This document shows, piece after piece, positions 23,844 to 32,317 of a DNA stretch of 34,793 nucleotides (position 1 is its first letter; each line of letters begins with the position of its first letter). This DNA comes from Pseudomonas sp. (lineage in GTDB: Bacteria > Pseudomonadota > Gammaproteobacteria > Pseudomonadales > Pseudomonadaceae): the NCBI GenBank assembly GCA_016763285.1, contig JAESUC010000129.1, positions 1 through 34,793 of the forward strand. Direction: 5' to 3'. The notes below the pieces were generated by a model. The model saw only the letters and a program-made list of their open reading frames with translations, was not told where the DNA came from and did no database searches. Made by a program: the position numbers and the translations under genes.

Positions 23844-25295
23844 ATGAAAAAAGCAGGGATAGCGGTTGCGGTCGTGGTTGCACTCGGTCTGGCAGGTACG
23901 GCCGGTGCCTGGTACACCGGCACGCAGATGGAAGGTGTCCTGCGCGATGCGGTCGCGCGGAGCAATGCGCAGATCGAGGAAGCCATGCCGGGCGGCGCGG
24001 TACGCCTGGAAATGACCGACTTCCAGCGCGGCTTCTTCTCCAGTGCCGCGCGCTATGAGCTGACCTATCCGGGCGGCGAAGACGAAGGCCCGGCCACCCT
24101 GACGATGCTTGACAGTCTCGAGCACGGCCCCTTCCCGGTGTCCCGTCTTGCCAGCCTGCAGCTGGCGCCGGTGATGGCCACCAGCGAGGCCGTGTTCGAG
24201 CGCAGTGAAGCTCTCGAGCCCCTTTTTGCGGCCAGCGGCGATCAGCAACCGGTCGTGGTGCGCAGCACGCTGGGTTATACCAACAGTATCAATGGCAGCA
24301 TCAGTACCGCAGCGATGACATTCGAAGACGAGAAAGTCACTGCACAGCTGGCGCCGATCATGCTGGAATTCGACACCGACGTGGAGGGCAACGCGGTGGT
24401 GCTCGATGGCCGCTGGCAGGGTGTGCAGATGGCCTCCCAGCCGGGCCTTGAGGAGTCCTTCACGCTGCAGGTGGCGGATGTGACCCTGTTCACTGATCAG
24501 CGTCGTGGATCAGCGGGGATCTATCTGGGGGAGGGACAGTTGGCCGTGGCCAGCATTCGCCTGGAGAGTGAAGCGGACGGAGCGATGGTGATAGAGGGCC
24601 TGACGCAGGATACAGTGCTGAACGAGGACGCGGGCAACCTGGACGGTGGCGTCGATTTTGCCGTGGCCAAGGTCAGCTATCAGGAGCAGGAGCTGGGTTC
24701 GGCCGAGATGAAATGGAGTTTTTCCTCCCTCGATCAGGATGCCACGGCCGAAATCAATCAGCTGTACAACGAGCTGACCATGAGCGCGTATCAGGGTGAA
24801 GAGCCGCCGGACCAGGGTGACCGCTGGCGCGAGGCCTTTATCGCCCTGCTCGACGCCCAGCCTCAACTGGCCCTGGATCTGCTGGTGATCCGCACCCCGA
24901 ATGGCGAAAGCCGGGCCCGTGCCGAGGTGCAGCTGGCCAGGCCGGAATCCTTTGATCTGCCCGCACCGGAACTGGTACCCCAATTGCTCGGCCGCATCAG
25001 CGCGCACGTGCAGCTCTCCCAGCCGATGCTGCGCGATATGGTCATGTACAAGACACTGTTCGAGCCAGGGACCGATCCCGAGGTGGTGGCGGTAGAAGCC
25101 GAGGTTCTGGTCGATATGCTGGGCACTATGGCAGCAAGCACCGGTCTGGCGAAGCAGGAGGACGACAACCTGGTGACCAATCTGACCTATGCTGACGGCG
25201 AGATCGAGCTGAACGGCGAAGTGATCCCGCCAGAGGCCCTTGCCGGTATGCTGGCGCTGCTCAGCCCAGCCAGCCCAGAAGCAGCAGCAGAATAA
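23844..25295 (+). CDS. YdgA-like envelope protein (DUF945)
   Basis: A 483-residue protein with an N-terminal signal or anchor (KKAGIAVAVVVALGLAGTAG), then GAWYTGTQMEGVLRDAV, the family's opening, and TDFQRGFFSSAARYEL, its most conserved stretch. The remainder is a long beta-rich periplasmic body with repeated two-strand units and an Ala/Pro/Glu-rich end. DUF945 proteins such as E. coli YdgA are inner-membrane-associated and of unclear function. I start at ATG 23844, preceded by AAGGAAA; the frame is open further up but is not signal-like. Its last 35 bp overlap the end of the convergent Mrp operon. Confidence 0.82.
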   Translation: MKKAGIAVAVVVALGLAGTAGAWYTGTQMEGVLRDAVARSNAQIEEAMPGGAVRLEMTDFQRGFFSSAARYELTYPGGEDEGPATLTMLDSLEHGPFPVSRLASLQLAPVMATSEAVFERSEALEPLFAASGDQQPVVVRSTLGYTNSINGSISTAAMTFEDEKVTAQLAPIMLEFDTDVEGNAVVLDGRWQGVQMASQPGLEESFTLQVADVTLFTDQRRGSAGIYLGEGQLAVASIRLESEADGAMVIEGLTQDTVLNEDAGNLDGGVDFAVAKVSYQEQELGSAEMKWSFSSLDQDATAEINQLYNELTMSAYQGEEPPDQGDRWREAFIALLDAQPQLALDLLVIRTPNGESRARAEVQLARPESFDLPAPELVPQLLGRISAHVQLSQPMLRDMVMYKTLFEPGTDPEVVAVEAEVLVDMLGTMAASTGLAKQEDDNLVTNLTYADGEIELNGEVIPPEALAGMLALLSPASPEAAAE

Positions 25296-26913
25296 GCAAC
25301 CAGGCGCTGAGCGTAACGGCGTTACCCCGCCAGAGTCGATTCCAGTACCGCTCGGCAGTCCGCCAGCGGTGCTCGTCGACCTGGGCCGCTACTGCCGGCA
25401 CGGGTGGGCGCTGCAACAGCCGTTTCAGTCGCAGGGAGCCTGCCCGCGCTGGCTGGGGCAGGCGTCGCAAACGCGCAGGTATCTGCCAACCGCTCGCCTG
25501 CACCGCCCAGGCAATGGCGCCGGCCAGCAGCAGCGGCCAGAGTCCCGCCCAGAGGGTTCCTGGCGGCAGGCTGGCAAGCAGGGCGGTGCGTAATTCCGGC
25601 CAGAGCCACGGCAACGCGGCCGGCATCATGCACAGCGCCAGCCATGGCCATAGCTGGGTGGCCGGGGGGCGGCAGGCATCGGCCCCGGGCTGTTGCTGCC
25701 ACATCAACCACAGGGCTCGCATCAGCAGTATCGCGGTGGCAGCCGCTCCGGCAGTGAGCAGCATCGACCACTGGCTGACGTCACTGGCGTAAACCGTGTC
25801 CTTGAGCAGTATCTTGACCGCTGCGCCGCTGGTCAGGGGCAGCCCCGCCAATGCCATGGCGGGCAGGGCCATGGCCAGCCAGTGCCAGGGCCGCAGGCGA
25901 TAATGCGCCGCCAGCCCTGCGCCCATGAACAGAGCGCCCTTGGCCAGGCCATGGTGCACGCCATAGAGGGCGAGCAGAATACCTGCGCCAGAGCGCGACT
26001 CCGGGTGCAGCCATGCCAGCGCCAGCACCACCAGCAGATAGCCAATCTGACTGACCGATGAATAGGCCAGTGCAGCCTTGGCCCTGCTTTGCAGCAAACC
26101 AAGCGCCACGCCGTAGAACGCGCTGATGGAGCCGATGGCCAGCAGCGTGAGCGCCCAGCTCTGCAACACCGGATCCTGTTCCGGCAAAAAGCGCCAGAGC
26201 CCGAGGATGCCCGCCTTGATCATGGCGCCGGAAAGCACGGCGCTGGCGGCTGCGGGGGCGGCCGGATGGGCCAATGGTAGCCAGACATGCAGCGGCCAGA
26301 ACCCCGCCTTGAGGCCGAAGCCGATCAGCAGTACGGAGGCGGTCAACCAGCCGGTTGGCACGCCTTGCCAGGTCGCCAGGGCGAAGGCACCGTCTGCCTC
26401 ATGGATGCGCAGCATCATGCCGGCAAAGATCAGCATTTCACCCAAGATCGCCAGTTGCAGATAGAGCCGTCCGGCCTGCCGCGGGGCAGGGCCGCGCTGG
26501 TGCACGATCAAGCCGTAGGCCGTCAGGCTCATCAGGCTGAAGCCGACGTAAAAGCTGCCGGCATCCTGGGCGATGATCAGTAGCAGGTTTCCACACAGCG
26601 ACAGCAGCCAGCAACACCAGAAGCGCAAGCGGTGCCGATCGCCGACCAGATCCGCGCCAGCGTAAACGCTGGCACAGCCCCATAGCAGTGCGGTGAACGC
26701 CAGCCAGGCGCGCGCGAGCATATCCTCGGCACCCCAGGTGGCGCCCGGCCAGAGAATGGCGGGTTCCAGCGCAGCGGGTGGCCAGAAACTGGCCAGCAGG
26801 GCCGGCAGGCAGCTCAACCACAGCCAGGGCGCAGCCCGATCCGGCCAGCGCCACAGCAGGGCCAGCGCCAGTAGCGGTGCGAGTGCAACGAGCAGCCAGG
26901 TCAGCGGGCTCAT
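25261..26913 (-). CDS. Third NuoL/M/N-type antiporter subunit of the Mrp-like complex
   Basis: A 550-residue membrane protein of the proton-translocating Nuo/Mrp family (PF00361-like), with about 14 helices. GLKAGFWPLHVWLPLAHPAA holds the TM7 lysine, SGAMIKAGILGLWRF the next lysine, and GVHHGLAKGALFMGAG the later His/Lys. The TM5 position that is Glu in active antiporter subunits (FYELLTLA in the preceding gene) is Ser here (GFSLMSLTAYGLIVH), so the channel may not carry protons in the standard way. A long polar C-terminal stretch (about 470-530) precedes a final helix. ATG overlaps the previous stop in an ATGA. It is last in the operon and overlaps the convergent YdgA-like gene by 35 bp. Confidence 0.82.
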   Translation of the reverse strand: MSPLTWLLVALAPLLALALLWRWPDRAAPWLWLSCLPALLASFWPPAALEPAILWPGATWGAEDMLARAWLAFTALLWGCASVYAGADLVGDRHRLRFWCCWLLSLCGNLLLIIAQDAGSFYVGFSLMSLTAYGLIVHQRGPAPRQAGRLYLQLAILGEMLIFAGMMLRIHEADGAFALATWQGVPTGWLTASVLLIGFGLKAGFWPLHVWLPLAHPAAPAAASAVLSGAMIKAGILGLWRFLPEQDPVLQSWALTLLAIGSISAFYGVALGLLQSRAKAALAYSSVSQIGYLLVVLALAWLHPESRSGAGILLALYGVHHGLAKGALFMGAGLAAHYRLRPWHWLAMALPAMALAGLPLTSGAAVKILLKDTVYASDVSQWSMLLTAGAAATAILLMRALWLMWQQQPGADACRPPATQLWPWLALCMMPAALPWLWPELRTALLASLPPGTLWAGLWPLLLAGAIAWAVQASGWQIPARLRRLPQPARAGSLRLKRLLQRPPVPAVAAQVDEHRWRTAERYWNRLWRGNAVTLSAWLLILLLLLGWLG

Positions 26914-28427
26914 AGGTCAAACTGCCGATTCATGATCAGTTCGCTCCAGGTCAGCGGGCTCAATGCACTGCCCGCCAGGACACCCACCAGCAAGGCCAGC
27001 ACGGTGGTGAAGAGTACCGGTGCAAGCAGCATCCAGTGCGTCTCGCCGAGCCATGGCTTGCCACTGCCCAGCTGGCGCTCGTGGGGCCATTCTGCCGGTG
27101 GTGCGACAAACCAGCCGCGGTAGATCAACGGCAGAAAGTAGGCGGCATTGAGCAGGCCCGAGAGCACCAGTACCAGGAGCACCCAATCCTGACCCACCTC
27201 GAGGGCGCCGTAGCCCAGATACCATTTGCTGATGAAGCCCGCCGTCGGCGGCACTCCGATCATGCCCAGCGCGGCCAGGGTAAAGGCCGTCATGGTCAGC
27301 GGCATGCGCTGCCCCACGCCGTCCATCTCTCTGATGCGGTGGATCCCCAGGGTCTCGGCGAAATTGCCGGCGCAGTAGAACAGGGTTACCTTCATGAGGC
27401 CCTGGTGTACCAGATGGGCGAGGGCGCCCACCGCGGCGATCGGGCCCATCAGGGCCACCCCCAGGGTGATGTAGGAAACCTGACTGATCGTGGAGTAGGC
27501 CAGACGCTTTTTCAGATCCTGCTGCTGCAGCGCCCGGAGCGAGCCGTAGATAATCGTCGCCGTGGCCAGGGCCAATAGTGGCAACGCCAGACCCAGTGCC
27601 TGCACCTGCTCTACACCGTATACGTCGTAGACCACCCGGATAATGCCGAATGCACCGGCCTTGACCACCGCGACCGCATGCAGCAACGCGCTGACCGGAG
27701 CGGGTGCGACCATGGCCTGGGGCAACCAGCCATGCAGGGGAATCAGCGCGGCCTTGACGCCCAGCCCGGCGATCATCAGGGCGAAGGCCAGAATCAGACT
27801 CGGCCGATGGCTCTCCAGCAGGGGTGCCAGATAGCCGCCAGCCTGGAACGTGGGACTGCCGACCAGGCTGTGCAGCAGGGCCACACCCGTCAACAGCAGG
27901 GCGCCCCCACCCAGCGTATAGGCCAGGTAGACGCGACCGGCCCGCAGCGCCTGCTCTGTACCGCGGTGCACGACCAGCGGAAAGGTGGCCAGGGTCAGCA
28001 GCTCGTAGAACAACAGGAAGGTCACCAGATTGCCGGCCAGCGCCAGGCCCACCGTGGCGCTGACGCAGAGACTGAAATAGCCGAAGAAGCGCGATCGCAG
28101 CGGCGAGTCTTCAAGGTAACCGATGGCGTAGATCGTCGTGGCCAGCCAGAGCACGGCCGAGAGGCTGACAAACTGCAGGGACGTCGCATCGCCCTGCAGG
28201 ACCAGCCCGCCGCCGGGGAGAAAGTCGATGGCAAAGCGGAAATCCAGCCCGCGGTTGACGCCCCACAGCATCAGGCCCAGCAGCACCAGCTTGAGTCCCG
28301 CGGCAAACAGGTTCAGGGCGATGCGCAGTCTGACCTGCTCTTCGCGCAGACTGAAAATGATCAGTCCGGGCACCAGCGAGCTGAGTACGATCGCAGGCGG
28401 CAGAAAGGTCGTCCAGAAACCGTTCAC
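26910..28427 (-). CDS. Second antiporter subunit (MrpA-N/MrpD-like)
   Basis: A 505-residue NuoL/M-type subunit with the full set of ion-path residues. The TM5 Glu is in FLLFYELLTLATFPLVV, the TM7 Lys in GLGVKAALIPLHGWLPQAM, another Lys in AVAVVKAGAFGIIR, and later His/Lys in LVHQGLMKVTLFYCAG. It is shorter than whole MrpA (about 800) and carries no DUF4040 part, which is found instead in the upstream fusion gene. The start is GTG 28427, overlapping the MrpD stop as GTGA, with GGTGG just upstream; the longer open frame before it is out of the family. Acts in the inner membrane in Na+ (or K+)/H+ exchange. Confidence 0.86.
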   Translation of the reverse strand: MNGFWTTFLPPAIVLSSLVPGLIIFSLREEQVRLRIALNLFAAGLKLVLLGLMLWGVNRGLDFRFAIDFLPGGGLVLQGDATSLQFVSLSAVLWLATTIYAIGYLEDSPLRSRFFGYFSLCVSATVGLALAGNLVTFLLFYELLTLATFPLVVHRGTEQALRAGRVYLAYTLGGGALLLTGVALLHSLVGSPTFQAGGYLAPLLESHRPSLILAFALMIAGLGVKAALIPLHGWLPQAMVAPAPVSALLHAVAVVKAGAFGIIRVVYDVYGVEQVQALGLALPLLALATATIIYGSLRALQQQDLKKRLAYSTISQVSYITLGVALMGPIAAVGALAHLVHQGLMKVTLFYCAGNFAETLGIHRIREMDGVGQRMPLTMTAFTLAALGMIGVPPTAGFISKWYLGYGALEVGQDWVLLVLVLSGLLNAAYFLPLIYRGWFVAPPAEWPHERQLGSGKPWLGETHWMLLAPVLFTTVLALLVGVLAGSALSPLTWSELIMNRQFDL

Positions 28428-29848
28428 AGGCCCACCTCGGCAAACCAGCGAATGACCGGTTCGCTGAGCAGTGCCATGGCCCAGACGATCAGGGCCGGCA
28501 GCATGGCCAGCCACTGCGCCGACACGTCAGGATGGTAGTCGGGTCGATTGGGGTCGGCACGGTCAAAAGCGATAGCCACGACGCGGAAGACATAGGCGGC
28601 ACTCGCCAGCGTGCCGAGCAGCACGCCGAGGGCCCAGGGCCAGTGCGAAGGCTGCAGCAGCAGCGGCTGCAGCAATACCCACTTGGCGACGAAGCCGCCG
28701 CTGGGTGGCAGGCCGATGAGGCTGCCGCCGGCCACGGCGAAGGCGAACATCCCGACAGGCATGGTCTGGCTGGCACCCTTGAGCGCGCTGACCCGGCGGC
28801 TGCCAAGGGTACCCTGCATCTCCCCGGCAGCCAGGAACATCGAGACCTTGGCCAGTCCGTGGGCAATGACGAACAGCCAGAGCGCGGTGGCAAGCGTTTC
28901 ATCCTGCCAGTACAGCAGCAGCCCCAGGGCGAGCAGGGCATAGCCCAGCTGCGCCACCGTGGAGTAGGCCACCAGCACCTTGAGCCAGGGCGTGTGCAGG
29001 GCGGCCCAGCCACCACTCACGAGTGCGGCAACCCCGGCAAGAGCGAAGCCGATACCCGCCTGGCGAGCAAAGTCTTCCGGAGCGATGTTGTCCCAGAGCA
29101 TCCAGAGGATGAACAGCGGACCCTTCACCACCAGTGCCGAGAGCAGGGCGCTGACTGCGGTCGGGGCGGCGGCATGGGCCGCGGGCAGCCATTGGTGCAG
29201 TGGCCAGAGTGCGGCCTTGAGCATCAGGCCCAGGGTGAGCAACAACAGGGCCAGGCGCGTGATCTGGCTGTCGGTGGCGATCTCGCTCAGCAGGCGAACG
29301 TCGAGCGCAGCATATTCGCCATAGATCAAGGCTACCCCGAGCAGGTAACACAGCGATGCCGTCAGCGACAGCAACAGGTAGCGCAGGGCAGGGACATGCG
29401 CCCTGCGGCCGGACAGAATCACCATGGCCACGGCGACCAATCCGAGCAGTTCCAGGGTGACGTACCAGTTGAACAGGTCGCGGGACAGCCACAGGGCGGT
29501 GAGACTGGCATGCAGCAGACAGGACAGCGGCCAGAAGTCGCTGTCGCGGGTCTGGCTGTGACGGCTCCGCTCGGCGTAGACGGCCACCAGCAGATGCACC
29601 AGCGCGGTGAAGACCAGCAGACAGGCCGTCAGCGGGCCCAGCTCGAAACGGATCCCCAATGGAACATCCCAGCCGCCCAGGGCCAACTGCTGGGAGCCCG
29701 TGCCAATCACCGTATGCAACGCGGCTATCGCACAGCCAAGGGTGAGGGCGTTGGCCAGGATCACCAGCATACCGGCGCGTGATCGCACCAGCAACAGCAG
29801 CAGGGCGGTGCACAATGGAATCAACAGGCTTAGCAATGCCGCGCTCAT
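28424..29848 (-). CDS. mrpD: MrpD-type Na+/H+ antiporter subunit
   Basis: A 474-residue NuoM/N-type subunit. FNWYVTLELLGLVAVAMV contains the TM5 Glu, LMLKAALWPLHQWLPAAH the TM7 Lys, SALVVKGPLFILWML the TM8 Lys and VIAHGLAKVSMFLAAGEM the later His/Lys. AAPTAVSALLSALVVKGPL is a standard MrpD stretch. It follows MrpC directly, with ATG 29848 overlapping its stop (ATGA), in the C-D order used by Mrp operons. The longer open frame upstream of 29848 is the MrpC gene in another phase. It drives proton-coupled Na+ or K+ extrusion as part of the complex. Confidence 0.88.
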   Translation of the reverse strand: MSAALLSLLIPLCTALLLLLVRSRAGMLVILANALTLGCAIAALHTVIGTGSQQLALGGWDVPLGIRFELGPLTACLLVFTALVHLLVAVYAERSRHSQTRDSDFWPLSCLLHASLTALWLSRDLFNWYVTLELLGLVAVAMVILSGRRAHVPALRYLLLSLTASLCYLLGVALIYGEYAALDVRLLSEIATDSQITRLALLLLTLGLMLKAALWPLHQWLPAAHAAAPTAVSALLSALVVKGPLFILWMLWDNIAPEDFARQAGIGFALAGVAALVSGGWAALHTPWLKVLVAYSTVAQLGYALLALGLLLYWQDETLATALWLFVIAHGLAKVSMFLAAGEMQGTLGSRRVSALKGASQTMPVGMFAFAVAGGSLIGLPPSGGFVAKWVLLQPLLLQPSHWPWALGVLLGTLASAAYVFRVVAIAFDRADPNRPDYHPDVSAQWLAMLPALIVWAMALLSEPVIRWFAEVGL

Positions 29849-30141
29849 GGGCGTTTGCGCCCGGGTGCGCTGGGCGGCCTGTCGCGCTGGGGGGCGGCCA
29901 GACGCAGGGCAAAGGCTGTCGCGCTGGCGGCCACCACCAGACCGGTCACCACCAGCGCCTGCAGAACCGGGTCGGTCGGAGTGCTGCGGCTGGCCAGGGC
30001 GACCATGACCATGAATACGCCGCTGCCCATGACATTGACCGCGATGATCTGGCGCAGGGCGTTGCGTTGCAGCAGCAGGGCGTGCAGCCCGAGCACGCAC
30101 AGGCCGATTCCGCCGAGGAGATAGAGCGTGATACTGCTCAT
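29845..30141 (-). CDS. mrpC: MrpC-type (NuoK-like) antiporter subunit
   Basis: A 98-residue three-helix subunit: SITLYLLGGIGLCVLGLHAL, LLQRNALRQIIAVNVMGSGV, and DPVLQALVVTGLVVAASATA, with a basic tail. The QALVVTGLVVA segment is the MrpC/NuoK signature (usually ALVLTAIVI). It has no own regulatory space: the ATG overlaps the stop of the DUF4040-MnhB gene and its stop overlaps mrpD, both as ATGA. A longer frame reaching 30507 is shadow of the upstream gene. Confidence 0.85.
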   Translation of the reverse strand: MSSITLYLLGGIGLCVLGLHALLLQRNALRQIIAVNVMGSGVFMVMVALASRSTPTDPVLQALVVTGLVVAASATAFALRLAAPQRDRPPSAPGRKRP

Positions 30142-31046
30142 GGCACGGGGCGCTCCCGTTCGCCGATCACCAGCAGGGTCAGGGTGGTCGCGATCGACAG
30201 ACTGGCGGCGATTTCGATGAGCACGATCAGCGACTTGCTCCATGGCCCCGGATAATTCAGCCAGCCGGGGCCGAACCAGTGGGTCAGTCCGGCAACCGCG
30301 GTAAAAACGAGGATACCGGCGAGTATCAGCGTGCGGACCGCCCGCTGGCTCCAGCCAAGGGGCGGCAGCAGGCCGGCCAGATTGAGCATTACGGCACCGG
30401 CAGCGAGCACCGCTCCGGCCTGGAAGGCGCCACCCGGGGCTGTACTGCCGCGCCAGAGCAGATAGCCGCCGACCATGATGGTCAGCGGCGCCAGCAGGCG
30501 GCTCCATGCGCGCAGCAGTGGCCAGGCGGCCGGCAATGCCTGCTCGGCGTGCCCGAGCTGGCGCACGCCGAGGAATGCCAGCAGCAGGACGATCAGCTCA
30601 AGAAGCGTGTCCCAGGCCCGGAAGTTCAGCAGCACGGCAGTGACCGGATGGCTGACCCCACTGTCGTCCAGATGCTCGTTGACCAGCGCAGGCAGCGTGC
30701 TGGTCTGCCCCGGCAGATGCCAGACCGCGCCGGCAAGCAGCGCGGCGACCAGTGCGCCGGCCAGGAGGCTTGCCGTCACGATGAACCAGCCTGGACGCAG
30801 GGCCGGCTCCGGGCCGCTGCGACCCAATGCAGCCAGCAGCATGACGCCGATCAGACCTGCGCCGATGGCGGCTTCGGCCAGGGCCAGGTCGACGGCGCCC
30901 AGGCGCGCCCAGGTGAGTGCCAGCAGCAAGCCGAAGACGATGAACAACACGATCGAGGTATACAGCCTGCGCACATGCAGCGCCGTGCCTGCGAGGCCAA
31001 GCAGCAGCAGGATCAGAACGCTATCGAAGAACAGCTCAGCTGACAT
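30138..31046 (-). CDS. DUF4040-MnhB fusion subunit (MrpA C-terminal part plus MrpB)
   Basis: A 302-residue fusion. The first 90 residues match the DUF4040/MbhD-like domain usually at the MrpA C-terminus (LYTSIVLFIVFGLLLALTWA, GAVDLALAEAAIGAGLIGVM, where the acidic residues are conserved). A middle linker with a polar periplasmic loop and FRAWDTLLELIVLLLAFLGV (MbhE-like) follows. The last 130 residues are MnhB (LAPLTIMVGGYLLWRGSTAP, GGAFQAGAVLAAGAVMLNLA). MrpA is thus split, with its N-terminal half replaced by a separate gene further down. Overlaps mrpG by 11 bp and mrpC by 4 bp. Such fusions are typical of group-2 Mrp and Mbh-related clusters. Confidence 0.85.
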   Translation of the reverse strand: MSAELFFDSVLILLLLGLAGTALHVRRLYTSIVLFIVFGLLLALTWARLGAVDLALAEAAIGAGLIGVMLLAALGRSGPEPALRPGWFIVTASLLAGALVAALLAGAVWHLPGQTSTLPALVNEHLDDSGVSHPVTAVLLNFRAWDTLLELIVLLLAFLGVRQLGHAEQALPAAWPLLRAWSRLLAPLTIMVGGYLLWRGSTAPGGAFQAGAVLAAGAVMLNLAGLLPPLGWSQRAVRTLILAGILVFTAVAGLTHWFGPGWLNYPGPWSKSLIVLIEIAASLSIATTLTLLVIGERERPVP

Positions 31047-31374
31047 CGGCAGGGTTGTCCCGTTCGGCAGGCGGAGTGTCGGGCTCGGCCTCTCGCTGGT
31101 AGCGCGCCAGGAGCTGGCAGGCGGTAGCGCCCGAGGCCATGACCAGCAGCCATACCAGCAGCATCATGCCCACCGAATACAGGTTGTCACTGCGTAGCGA
31201 GAGTCCAACCACGACCAGACCGAGCCCCAGGGTGTCGGCCTTGGTCACCGCGTGCAAGCGGCTGTATACGTCGGGAAATCGCAGCAACCCCACCGTGCCG
31301 GCCAGGAAGAAAAAGATGCCGGCAAGCAGGAACGGCCAGCTCAGCCAGATCAGCCATGGAGTCGTCTCAGGCAT
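31036..31374 (-). CDS. mrpG: MrpG-type antiporter subunit
   Basis: A 112-residue protein. WLIWLSWPFLLAGIFFFLAG and TVGLLRFPDVYSRLHAVTKA are diagnostic for MnhG/MrpG, especially the RFPDVYSRLHA motif. Two more helices and a charged tail follow. The ATG at 31374 lies inside the end of mrpF (8-bp overlap), so translation is coupled. MrpG helps assemble the complex and is membrane-bound. Confidence 0.9.
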   Translation of the reverse strand: MPETTPWLIWLSWPFLLAGIFFFLAGTVGLLRFPDVYSRLHAVTKADTLGLGLVVVGLSLRSDNLYSVGMMLLVWLLVMASGATACQLLARYQREAEPDTPPAERDNPADVS

Positions 31375-31618
31375 CTGATCTTCCGCGCAGGAGTTGGACC
31401 AGGGCGGCGCTGACCACCGCGGCGAGTACTGCCAGAACCAGGGCTGCATCGATCAGCGCCGGCTGGCCCTGACCCTGTGCCAACAGCAGCAGGATGGCGG
31501 CTCCGGTGGTGCCGAACAGTTGCACGGCCAGCATCCGGTCGGCGCGGGTCGGGCCGCGCAGCACACGCCAGACGCCGGCGGCGATACTGACTAGCAGCAG
31601 GGCGGCTAGCAGCAGCAT
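31367..31618 (-). CDS. mrpF: MrpF-type antiporter subunit
   Basis: An 83-residue, three-helix membrane protein. The motif WRVLRGPTRADRMLAVQLFG is the standard MrpF signature, followed by QPALIDAALVLAVLAAVVSA with the conserved Asp. The start is one base after the mrpE stop. The length is near the family norm of 85-95. Confidence 0.9.
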   Translation of the reverse strand: MLLLAALLLVSIAAGVWRVLRGPTRADRMLAVQLFGTTGAAILLLLAQGQGQPALIDAALVLAVLAAVVSAALVQLLRGRSDA

Positions 31619-31619
31619 G

Positions 31620-32144
31620 CTACTGCTCCCCCAAAAGGTCTGCTAGCAGTTGCTCCAGGCGAGCGACGGTCGCCTGCCAGTCCTGCTGCCGGTCCAGTGC
31701 ATGAACGTGCAGGATGTTTGCCTCGAAGTGGGAGGAGAGGGTGCCTGGCAACAGCCCGACCATGGCCGATAGCAGCAGACGGGCACGGGGGTTGCGCGTG
31801 GTCAGACTGAAGGTTTGCCAGCCGGGGTCCACGGGCAGACGCGGATGCAGGGCGCGCCGGGTCACATCCCAGCCGCCGGAAAACAGTTCGCGCAGAAAAA
31901 ACAGCAGCAAGGCGCCGAACGCGCGCAGGCGCAGCGGGCGCCAGGCGAGCTGCAGCCGGGCCGCCGCAAAGGTCGCCAGGGCTGCGAGGGGAATGCCGAA
32001 CGCCCAGCCCTGGCCGTGGCTCAACAGGGCCCATAGCCCGAGCCAGAGGCAGAAGCCGATGAGCATCCCTGCCAGGGTGTGACTCCGTTGCGGCGCGTCA
32101 TGGCTGGCGCAGGGTGGCTCTGCTTGGCTGGGCTGTTCGGCCAC
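31620..32144 (-). CDS. mrpE: MrpE-type antiporter subunit, first gene of the operon
   Basis: A 174-residue protein. After an extra polar N-terminus of about 25 residues come helices (MLIGFCLWLGLWALLSHGQG), then LLFFLRELFSGGWDVTRRAL and the cytoplasmic part with TTRNPRARLLLSAMVGLLPG, where the TPGT/LPGT-type motif LLPGTLS is the MrpE hallmark, and HVHALD. The start is GTG 32144 with CGGAG six bases upstream. It leads the operon E-F-G-(DUF4040-B)-C-D-A'-D'. The operon promoter must lie in the 173 bp shared with the divergent ABC1-kinase gene; no clear consensus seen. Confidence 0.87.
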   Translation of the reverse strand: MAEQPSQAEPPCASHDAPQRSHTLAGMLIGFCLWLGLWALLSHGQGWAFGIPLAALATFAAARLQLAWRPLRLRAFGALLLFFLRELFSGGWDVTRRALHPRLPVDPGWQTFSLTTRNPRARLLLSAMVGLLPGTLSSHFEANILHVHALDRQQDWQATVARLEQLLADLLGEQ

Positions 32145-32317
32145 TGGATCTCCGGCATTCGGGGCTGATGCTTCATAGTAGAAGATGGCGGGCGCGGGCT
32201 CAAACCGGGCACGCCAACCCGTTTGACAGCGCGCTTGTCACTTTTGCTTACCGGGGGACGATTGCAGGCCCGGCGGTGCCAGCCCAGTATCGACCCGACT
32301 GCAAACCGGAGTACCCC

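Noticed and set aside
28532..29782. 416-codon open frame antisense to mrpD
   Set aside because: Gln/His/Gly-rich low-quality translation; shadow of the membrane protein gene.
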